64,000 bases of DNA from Tillus elongatus (taxonomy: Eukaryota > Arthropoda > Insecta > Coleoptera > Cleridae), in NCBI GenBank assembly GCA_964006375.1, contig OZ023262.1, forward strand, positions 93,728,476 through 93,792,475, in the 5' to 3' direction. Positions 54,445 through 64,000 of the stretch are shown one piece after another (within the stretch, counting starts at the first letter, position 1; each line of letters opens with the position of its first letter). The notes beneath the pieces are model-generated. The model had not been told where the DNA came from. It worked only from the letters and a program-made list of their open reading frames with translations, and ran no database searches. The position numbers and the translations under genes are program-made.

Positions 54445-56301
54445 CTAATTATTATTATTAATATTATCATTATTATTTAGATTTCACGGCGTTTGTTTTT
54501 GCCGGCACCTGGTATCCTTTCCTGCGGCCTTTCAGCAAGTACAAGTGTTGATTATCGATCTATTTGGCCACCCGTAAAACACCTAACTGCATCCATAAGG
54601 ACCGCCTTTTGCATATGTAAATAAAGGTCGCTCCCAAGTTAGCAGACTACAATGCAGCTTCTCTGGAATCTTACCATTCGTACCCAGAACAATTGGTACT
54701 ATGATTGCCCTGTCCATGCTCCACATTAGCTTAATTTTGTCTGCCAATGGTAAGTATTTGTATGGGTTTTCTGTATATGTTCTTTTTGTATTTGGCGCTA
54801 AAGGGACTGCGATGTCAATTATAAAAGCAGCTTGTGAATCTTCTAGTGTGAGTACAATATTTGGAATGTTGTTGTTTATTGGTGAGTCAGTAATGATTTT
54901 CCGATTCCAGTATATCTTAGCTTCCATTGTCGTAGACCGTGGCGGTTCATACTTATAAAATGGAGTCTCCCATGTGGTGGTATGTGAATTTATAAGAGTT
55001 TGATGTATCAGTTTATCGACGTGGTTATCACGCTCTAGGTACATTTTAGGGGCCAAAATCGAGCAGCCTGCTACAACATGGTCAATGGTTTCTTCTTTAT
55101 CGTTGCATAGTCAGAACTTTTTGGTATCTACTTGTTTTTTTTTCAAGTATATATCTCAGATATGCTTCAGTTGGGATGAGCTGGTCCCGAGTCGCAGCCA
55201 CAAAGCTTTCTGTCTCGACAAACAGGTTGCCATTACGGAGCCACGCCTGCGAAGCTTGGGCGTCCATAAGATTTTCTTCCAGGCCGTTTATATAACGGCC
55301 ATGGAGAGATTTATTCCTCCACTGGTTTTTCAGTTCATCTGTTGTGTGGCTCTTGCTTAGGTGGTCATAATTTGTATCTGCCAAGTGCTACGGCGTACCT
55401 TTGGTATCCATTTTACCTATAGTTCTCGGTAGACTGCTGGTGGCAGATTTCTCGTGGAAAATTTCCTTAAGTTATACACTTGGGTATAGCGTCTGTTGAC
55501 AACATTTGGCATACCCTTCCCCCATTGTTTCTTGATAAGTGAAATCTCTCAATAGCGCTGCGTGGATGATGTTCGCGCAATTTTTCAAAATCCACCCTGG
55601 TCCTGATATCGATGCTTTCCAGCTCCGTGTTTGTCCAGTTTATAACACCAAGATCGTAAGTTATTACTGATGTTGCATACGTGTTTACAGTTTTGTTGGA
55701 GTTCTGAGCAGATAGTTCCGACTTTAGAATGCTTTTTAATCTGTTAAAATAGGTGTCGAATAACCTTTGTGTCGATGTTTTTTTTATCAATACCCATTGA
55801 TTGTAAATGGCCCAGGTACTTATATTGCTCAGATTCTCCTATTCCTTGTATGCATCCTTGTTACGATCTCATATAGTGTCGCTTATTTTCCCACTATTTC
55901 CCCCTTATCATGCTGTTAGTCCTGCACTTAACCAGCCCGAACTGCATGCTAAATTTTCCCACGCATGACAACAATTTATGAAGGTGTCATTTTCGACTCG
56001 CGTACTGTTTCAGGTCATCCATGTACCATAGATGGCTTAACTCGACGTCAGTTGAGTCAAGCTGGTACCCCTTCCTATGACTATTAAAGGTAGATATTAG
56101 GAGCTCAAGAACAATGCAGAACAACAGCGAACTAAGCGCATCGCCCTGGAAGATTCCTCGGTTAATGTTGATGTTTCCTGTCTGCATGTATTTTCCTAAG
56201 CTGCTTAGGAATAACTCGGTTGTCCACGAATTCATCACATGTGTAGAAACGCTACAATGTGTTTCTGTATTCCATATAGTTCCAGCATCTCCACCAGTCA
56301 A
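54445..56301 (-). pseudogene. Non-LTR retrotransposon (R2-type): RT to endonuclease to tail
   Basis: Read on the minus strand. 56301-55987: reverse-transcriptase palm with INRGIFQGDALSSLLFCIVL and WYMDDLKQYA, the Y-M-D-D catalytic box. 55790-55467: thumb region with LREHHPRSAIERFHLSRNNG. 55384-55097: QAWLRNGNLFVETESF. 55056-54583: restriction-like endonuclease with ITDSPINNNIPNIVLTLED, AFIIDIAVPLAP and YKYLPLADKIKLMW, as in R2/R4-type C-terminal PD-(D/E)XK nucleases. An (AAT)n tail ends it at 54445-54475. At least four frame breaks; the 5' part is missing. Confidence 0.75.
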
Positions 56302-56574
56302 GAATGGGGTACACTATTAAATGCCTTTTGATAATTGATATACGCTGTAAAAAGCAGCCTTTTTTCTGTCTGGCATTATTAGTAACCACAGCATCAACTA
56401 TCACTTGTTCTTTGCAGCCCCTCGATTTCTTTCGACATCATACCTTTTTCTCTTCTTCCATTCATTTGTTGTTTATGTGGATGTATATTTGTGCTGATAT
56501 AATAGAGGTAATGATCTTGTAAATTGTAGGAAGGCATGCGAATGGACGATATTCAGTTGGGTCTGTTGTATGTT

Positions 56575-56787
56575 GGTTTTATTATTATTATTATCGAATT
56601 TAGCCTGAGCGGCTTTCACACTCCCTCAAATGGGAACATTCACTCATCCCAGGTATCTCAGATACCAAAGGGACTGAGCTCTGATGGAGCCCGTTCCAAG
56701 TTATCGGGCCCTGAACGACAACGCGACACAGCCTCCGCACGGTCTGGACGGTTGCAAGTATAACCGCCTTCTACATAATCCTATAAA
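56575..56787 (+). mobile_element. SINE-like GC-rich unit with (ATT)n tail
   Basis: A body of about 190 bp (GAGCGGCTTTCACACTCCC to CCGCCTTCTACATAATCC) runs into (ATT)n. No A or B box is evident. It may instead be sequence flanking the tail of the minus-strand retroelement next to it. Confidence 0.35.
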
Positions 56788-57420
<633 letters not shown>

Positions 57421-57479
57421 GGGCTGGACATTTGTTTCAGCAGCACGTACACCTTTGGTGGCCAATGGTACATGTAATG

Positions 57480-57790
57480 TGTGGCGTTGGTTTTGTCTTA
57501 ATCCTTATCCTCATGACGATTCAGACCCAGGTCCTGCTGCCCTGCCTCCCCTGAATATCTTCTATTTCTAGAGCTCTGCCAGCGGGCCTCCGACTGCCCA
57601 TTTTCAGTCGCCCGTAACATGGGGTACAGACGCTGTCGAGTAACCGCTCATTCTCAGTCAGACGCTACCCTTTAGCTGGTTTTGTTCCGCCCTGAGTATT
57701 TTGTTTCCTCAGTAACCTTCATGATGACGAGCTTTCCCCTAATCGTATAGGGACGCGCCCAATAGGGAACTAGGACCGCCACGAATTATT
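57480..57790. repeat. GC-rich unit ending in (ATT)n
   Basis: CCTGCCTCCCCTGAATATC to GGGAACTAGGACCGCCACG, then (ATT)n. Unclassified; a SINE or retroelement 5' region. Confidence 0.3.
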
Positions 57791-59150
57791 ATTATTATTA
57801 CTATTATTATTATTACCATGATTATTATGATTATGATTATTACTATTCTTTTGTTCTTTTCCTTGATCTCGTGGTGCACTTGATCCCTCACGGAACAAGG
57901 CATTTGCAACACGTTCATCTTTGTCCAACCGGAGACTATAGCGGTAAACATAACATTTTATTTTCGTATGGTTACAGGGATTTTCCTAACGATGTAGAAT
58001 GTCCCAAAAATCACTGCTTTCTGCGTTGTTCTTAAATGACCGGTAGTAAGTCCGATGTTACAAGCCCATTTGCTGATACGACCACTGGGATGATCTTACC
58101 CTCTCTCAGCTTGTACAAGTCAATCAACTCGACTGCGAGTTTTTTGCACTTTTGTGGCTTCTCCCCTATCTTCGAAACGAGATTGTCGTCGAGCGGCACT
58201 GCAATGTCCACAATGAAAGCCTTCCGGATTATCTGGTCAATAAGCAAAATTTAAGGCCTATGCCGCAGCCCACAGCAGCCTGATCTGACCCTTTTGAATT
58301 ACGTCTTCAGGCTTTCATTTATAGTAGGAGGTTTCAGACTCGATAAGGCCGTGATGTTTTGCCAAGGCCCGATGGACCTTGACCACGTTATCATGGCGTC
58401 TCTTGTAATCTGACGGGGCCAGAGAATCAGAAGCGCCCGTTACATGCTGAATCGTTTCTGACAGTCGACATAGGTCGCTGACATACTGCTTCATGATGTG
58501 CCGCTGGCACCCGCGCGTGCTAATAACCTGATCTTGTATCTCGCATAGAAATCCTTCTGTTTCAGCAAACAAGCCTGTTGCCCTTAACCATTGGGATGAG
58601 GTACCGTTAGACATCCGGCGAAGTGTCCATGCAGCTCCATCTCTTGGTAAGCGTTCCGGCGCTCATCCACACCTGAAATAACAGTAGGGACGTGATCTTG
58701 ATCGAGTTGGTTGGGCTCAAAAGAGTCTAACCGTATCTTCTGTCTTTGCTTATACTGCACCAGTTGTTGTCTTTTCTTCCAGAAGTATTTTCTGAGCCGC
58801 CTGCATTCTCTGTCACACATCACTTCCACCGAGAGGAGTCCACGTCCCCCATGTCTCATGGCAAGTACAAGCGGTACAAGGAAGCCCAAGGATGCAGTAT
58901 TCGATGTTTTCTCATAACGGAGCGGATCTTCTTGTCAATCTCCATAAAGCAATTGTTGACCAATCGAGGATGCCCCAAGTGTAGGTAGCAATAGGGACTG
59001 CCCAAGTGTTTTAGGCTCTGATTTTTTTCTGTCGGTCAGGTACGTTTTACACACGTTCCTCACCCTAGCGAATACACTGTCCTCCACAGCCCGCCGCAGC
59101 TCTGTTGTCTTCACAGAGAGGAGTTCTTGGACGCCCAAATACTTGTAAGC
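57785..59150 (-). pseudogene. R2-type retrotransposon fragment, third copy
   Basis: Minus strand from 59150: YKYLGVQELLSVKTTELRRA, then MRHGGRGLLSVEVMCDRECR, SQWLRATGLFAETEGFL, and FIVDIAVPLDDNLVSKIGEK with KIIPVVVSANG, i.e. RT thumb through endonuclease. A diverged (AAT/ATC)n tail lies at 57785-57850. It differs enough from the 54.5-kb copy to be a different family. At least three frame breaks. Confidence 0.75.
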
Positions 59151-59174
59151 GCCATCAGACGCGAGGCCCTGAAT

Positions 59175-59220
59175 TTGTTATTATTATTATTACTATTATT
59201 GCTTTTGTTATCATTATTAC
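59175..59220. repeat. (ATT)n-rich tract
   Basis: Interrupted (TTA)n next to the 5' side of the retroelement fragment; perhaps the tail of another, lost copy. Confidence 0.6.
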
Positions 59221-60400
59221 AACATAGCAAATTTTAACATCCCATTTGTCATATTTGAAACTTTGCATAAAATTTGGCAAATTTAAGCTAAGGGATGTCA
59301 ACATAATGAAGTTGTTCCAAATTTTATGACCGCATGATGTAGACGATATACGTAGCAAATGCAGCATCCTCTGTTTACAAAAGACAAGGTCATCGATTTC
59401 TAATTTTTTTTCACCAAACCTGAGAATGCACTGTAACGAGATGACCATTTTACGTTGCTTGTGAGCTAAGTAGCTCGAGCAGCTCTAGATAGAACAGAGA
59501 AAGCATTTATGGCTGTGTATTATGGGCAGTGTACAGGAATATGGTTAGCAATATTTCTTGAACGAGCACTTTATGCTGCACAGGTAGTCTAGTTTACAGT
59601 GAAACTTCTCTAACTACTCTAATAATCTGAGTGAACTTTGCTAAATTGCCGGTAATGGGAGCCAACTCATGGTGTAAGCAATATAATCGACACATATGTT
59701 TGTGTAATTTAATGTTTGATACGACGGCATTTCGCGATCATGTTTTGATGAGAAAAAAGTCTGGACGCAGCAAGTGCTTAATGGCAGCGAATTTAAATAA
59801 AATTGTTTCTAATGTTTAATTTTTTTTTTGAGAAAGACAGCAAATTTTGTGGATTTAAAATAACCTTTATAAGATTTCATTACACTAACTACTTGCTACT
59901 ACTGGATGCGTGAGTAGTAGAGAATTTTTATAGGAACAGGTTGCCATTAAAAAATATTTATTAAGCACGTAATTAAAGTTATATTTTTTTTTCAAAATAT
60001 CCCGGTGAAGCAAGTAATATAAATATATGAATAGAAATTCTTTAGCTCTGAAATCTGGCAGTTTTATTATTTGTAAATAATAAAGAACATAAATTATTTA
60101 ATATATTACGTCTATAATTTTCATCTTATTTTTCAGGGCACAAAATTTTAGTTTATGATTTTGGTATCTTTCAGTGCCCTTACCTATAATTTTCTTTCTT
60201 TTGTCAATAAAATTCAAGACTTCCTTTTTATTCTACAATTTGTCTTAGTCTTGTGCCCATAAATGTCTTATGAAGCTAGAAAATTACAATCTGGTATATT
60301 TAGGTAACATCGTCTCTACAAATGGAACCTATATGTTACAATTTTCTTTAAAGTTACATAAGTCTTTGAGACGAAAATGTATAATCTTTATTTAGAAAAG
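59221..60400. other. No gene; one TIR motif
   Basis: AT-rich. A terminal motif (TGGACGCAGCAAGTGCTTAA) lies at 59762-59785, and 60240-60500 resembles TIR-family interior sequence. Confidence 0.5.
59762..59785 (+). repeat. Dispersed TIR motif copy
   Basis: Preceded by GAAAAAAGTC, the usual outer flank. Confidence 0.65.
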
Positions 60401-60609
60401 AAGGCACCTGCAAAATGTATACGTGGTAGGTATTTTTTCTTGTTAATCGCTTGAATAATTTTCTTTAAGCCAAACCAATCAAACTGGATTTTTCACAAAA
60501 AGGTTTTCGGGAAAAATTTGTAATTTCAAAGCCTACTACGATATTTTTATCAAATTTACGCCCTAAAAAATAAGCAACTAATGACGTTTGGATTTTATCT
60601 TGAGACAAA

Positions 60610-61130
60610 ATATAAAAGGGATCTATCCTCTTGTAGGAGATGTTCAAGATGCATGCCTTGCGCGTCGCGGCAGAATCACAGTGGTAAATAAAAATGTCTT
60701 CTAACGTTAATCAACATCTGAAGCATTACCGAAATAATCGGAATCGTTATTCTACCTCTTAAGTCAGTTAAATCGTATGGCTTAGTTTTGCATACCATAC
60801 TTTTCACATATCCGCATACGAGTAAGTCTAGTAGCGTAAGATCGGGTGATTGTGGTAGCCATCCTAACGCTACTCGCCTCTCGATCCAGCGATTTGGAAA
60901 TATTAAGTCGAGATACTGCTGGACATTTATTTTGTAATGTGCTGGTGCTCCATTCTGCTGGAACTATATCCCATTCTGGAACCACGTTACATTTGCTGGA
61001 ACTAGATCAGGATATAAAGTTGCCAAAGTTGGCACGACATTATTTTGGAGCAGTTTTAAATAATTATTTTCATTTAAATTGCCATCAATAAAATGGACCA
61101 ACGACAGTAGCAGTAGTTAGTGTGATGAAA
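60610..61130 (-). pseudogene. Third mariner-like transposase, C-terminal relic
   Basis: The minus strand reads FIDGNLNENNYLKLLQNN, VPANVTWFQNGI, then FQQNGAPAHYKINVQQYLDL and FPNRWIERRVALGW, LPQSPDLTLLDLLVCGYVKS, and a tail ending GMHLEHLLQ. It is the same protein type as at 33.6 kb. The second catalytic position is Asn in QQNGAP instead of Asp, and there are several frameshifts, so it is inactive. The N-terminal half is not found. Confidence 0.75.
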
Positions 61131-61722
61131 TCTTATAAAGGTATTCCAACTATTCCTGCCAAAGCATCAACCTTTTTAGGGTATGGCGTATGTTCTTCTG
61201 TCATTTAGTGTGGATTTTTTTCAGATCCATTGTTCAGAAAACAACTGAGTCTTGGTTGCCTATTTTCTTAGCATTTGAGTTTATATTATTATATTTTTAT
61301 ATTTTGTCAAAATAATTGATATAATATCACATTGATGTAATATTTAAGTCGAGTCATTTCATTAATTTTGTTTCGTGTGCGTATTGTTTTAACAATTATA
61401 AAAGTATGTCAAGAATACATTTAGACTGAGATATAAACAACAGCTATGCATCATTGATATGTTCCCTAGGGTGGAGTGAAACATAGGCAAAAAAATATTT
61501 TTTTAAAAATTGGTGAACCCTATATCGGGAAAAATGGCATACTGTATTGCATATTTACCGTGCAAAGGCTGAAGTTTCTAGGACAATATTTTCCGGTGCC
61601 CCTAGACACTCAAATTTCAGATATTAACGTAATTTCACAAATTTCTAATCTTGCAGCTCTTCGCTTGTTTTTTGATAAAACAACCCAAAGCTCACCAGAA
61701 GGAGGTGGCTGCAAGTCGAGCT

Positions 61723-63945
61723 TCACCCGCCCACCCACTTCCTCAAGTTACAAATGTATAGGTCGGCCTTGAAATAATTACTCTTACTCTCAAATTTAGG
61801 TAATATCTGACGCCCATTAATACGATTTCTAATAAAACCATCTCGTGCATAAGAACCACAAACTGCTAACGACGCTCCCGTTACAAGTTTTACGCAACGT
61901 TTGACAGCTTGGGTGTGACATGGTAGTTTAAAAATGTCGATTTCCTCAGGGATTTCAGCAATCATTTCCCTCATATCTTCTGTAGAAAATTTTCGTGTAA
62001 TTGGAGGCTCTGTTACGGCTATTGCTTGCCAATGTATTGTTTTAGTGTATCCTGTAGCTTCGAAATTAATATTAGGTACTTTTGCTGTCTTACATTAGCT
62101 TGAGGGTGGTCTGTTCCACATTTTAAAATACGTCGCAAGCCTAGTTCCCTAATGTGCAAACGTTCGTCTTTAGGCATACACAAAAGGACGTTTTCTGGGT
62201 GTGCAAAATAGCCGTTGACTTTAATAATTTTGTCAACGATCTGCTTTAAATGTGGGGGTATGTATCGAGATATCTGAATTAAATTAAATAAATGCAGCGA
62301 ACCGTACTTCATATCAGGTTTTAGCTTAATAGAAAACCAGATTGTTACATACACTTTTAATATATAGGTTGTTAAAATTTTCGATTCTTCAGATGGATTT
62401 ATAGTTCCAATGTATAAGAGCAGAATCCTGTTGGCAGCTGTCAGCCATCTTGAACGTGCCAACTTTCCAGGTTGCTTCTGAGCTAAACCTTCTGAAATAA
62501 CGCCATTTGATATGGCAACACTTATCTTTAAAAGATAATTCTGATCAGTGCTTAAAATGTTCGGACCTACTTCTGGAACTACTACGTTAATCTTTTTAAA
62601 TGAAACAATTGGTAGTTCTTCGAAAGATTACTACTTGTCAATTACTACAATATATCCAGTTGGCCCAGTTGTTTCTCCATCCAAGTGTTTAATTAGGTGT
62701 CGAAGTGGTAATGAATTACCGTGCAGCAGGCAAATTATCCACTGTAAGGATTTTACAGTTTCCGCTTCTAGATTACGAATAATGCCGTTGTGAATTCCCG
62801 TATTGACAGCTGTTCCATCACATCCTATTGCGACTAAGTCAAACAAGTCCATTTGCTTTTGGAGAAATTGAAGCATATTTGTTGTAATGTTTTTAGCTGT
62901 ACCTGAGGAAACTTCAAAATGGCCAAAATATTTTGAACCTGGTTCTGAAGTGAGTGCAATGTGCTATTCGACAATTGTTTTTCGATGGAAAGTGTCTCCT
63001 TCTTTAGTTTGAACTAGAGTCTTATCCTCCCTGCCGTCGAAATATATAGCATAAAAAAGATTATTATTGTGTTGTTCCTTTATTGTATTTCGTGCTCGCT
63101 TACGTTCTCGTCTAATTTTGCTTCGATCGATTATTTTATTTTTTTCTTCTTTTGAAATTAGTCCAACATCTTTTAGGACGGCGTTTGCTATTATCGCAGC
63201 TGATCTGTCTGAAACCCCCGTACGATAAGCTCGATAGAGTTAATCTCATCTGCGAAGTGCCTGGAATTGCCTGACAGGTTTTGACATTATCAACTTTATT
63301 AACAATATCTGGGCCATCTTTGGTTTTATTTAGATAGACATGGTTGTGGTCTTCTTCATCTTCAGGTATTAAAAATGTATTTGGTCCAGAAATCCCAGTT
63401 TCTGTTATGATAATACCAGGCATCGTTACTGTTTTGGTTCACTTTATTTCTAGAGAAAGTTCAATTTTTGTGGTTATTATAGCATCAACCGAACCAATAA
63501 CCATTTTTTCTGCTGGTTCTTTGATCTGTTAAAAACTCTTTTTCCCTGAAGGGTACTTTTATTTTGCACTTGCATAACAAAAAAACAACACATTTACAGG
63601 TTGAAGTGTCAAAAAGCCTACCTTATACAGTTTGTTTAAACTCTGCTATTTTGGTTAAGAGCACTTCACTATTCCTTGACTTTATAGGTTTTTTAATCTT
63701 TCGACTTTCTCATGATAACTTCTGATTAAATGTATGATTTGTTGATCCAAAATGTTTGGTATGGAGGATTTCGCCCATATTACTTTAATTTCAGCAAGTA
63801 AAATTGTTGATATATATGTCAACAGAGGCTCTGATTTAATTTGCGAAGCTTCCAATAAGGACTGCCGTATTAATAGATAGTTTGTCATAACGTCCGCGTA
63901 TGTCGGTAGCACATTGTTTTTAAATTTGGACGGAGCTCCAAACAC
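61723..63945 (-). pseudogene. Conserved protein of unknown function, broken copy
   Basis: Minus-strand fragments are in order. 63945-63682: FGAPSKFKNNVLPTYADVMT. 63423-63136: ITETGISGPNTFLIPEDEED. About 63130-62960: NNLFYAIYFDGREDKTLVQT, then EGDTFHRKTIVE and a stop. 62876-62631: FDLVAIGCDGTAVNTGIHNG, LQWIICLLHGNSLPLRHLI. 62462-62019: ARSRWLTAANRILLLYIGT, VTIWFSIKLKPDMKYGSLHL, YFAHPENVLLCMPKDE and HIRELGLRRILK. 61974-61723 is the C-terminal end. I recognise this as a family recurrent in arthropod genomes, probably transposon-linked, with no known function. The invariant-looking GCDGT...NTG suggests an enzyme core. At least four breaks. The N-terminus may extend past the window edge region. 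Confidence 0.55.
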
Positions 63946-64000
63946 AGGACACTTAAAACGTCTTTCCTCGTTTTTAGCATGATATTACCACTTCCACAAC

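Overview
This is a repeat-dominated, AT-rich eukaryotic window, most likely from an arthropod and probably an insect. The evidence is a Ty3/gypsy element with a tRNA-Lys-like primer site, several Tc1/mariner transposases with an insect-type N-terminal domain, Penelope and R2-type retroelement pieces, tRNA-derived SINE-like units ending in (ATT)n, and a Polinton/Maverick-like element. I recognise no intact single-copy host gene. The species cannot be named from the sequence.

Layout. 1-4057: (TA)n arrays, a strong 34-bp hairpin, and copies of a dispersed family with terminal inverted repeats (TIRs). 4058-13253: one nearly complete Ty3/gypsy retrotransposon with about 1.94-kb, roughly 99.7% identical LTRs, inserted in a (TA)n tract; its gag and pol are broken by one stop and two frameshifts. 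13254-26880: a mosaic of the TIR family, most copies carrying internal (TA)n, plus an 828-bp foldback element with an 8-bp target duplication, SINE-like units and an exact 1,592-bp tandem duplication. 26880-31800: relic of a second Ty3/gypsy element (integrase end) in more GC-rich DNA with poly-G/C runs. 33241-45259: a mariner-like transposon with about 330-bp TIRs and a TA duplication, whose transposase gene is split by a second element.

That inserted element (34472-44570, 10,099 bp) is the standout. It begins AGT and ends ACT, is flanked by a 6-bp duplication (GTCCTT), and is a nearly perfect palindrome: arms of 5.3 and 4.7 kb meet at a loop of about 7 nt. Each arm carries GC-rich termini with nested inverted repeats, ATGGCGG (YY1-like) arrays, ETS-like motifs in ~217-bp tandem repeats, fragments resembling viral KilA-N proteins, and an identical 128-aa ORF resembling the N-terminus of Polinton protein-primed DNA polymerase B. 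The simplest reading is a mirror-duplicated (snap-back) derivative of a Polinton that lost its body.

45260-64000: head-to-head Penelope fragments, a second mariner-like transposase, a small mariner-type MITE, long (TA)n and 9-bp satellite tracts, a minus-strand SINE-like unit, three minus-strand fragments of R2-type non-LTR retrotransposons with (AAT)n tails, a third mariner-like transposase relic, and a broken minus-strand copy of a conserved protein family of unknown function.

There is no operon-like organisation. The window is explained by nested insertion, TA-tract expansion and local duplication. Several coding breaks lie in or near A-runs and TA tracts, so some may be base-calling errors rather than real mutations.
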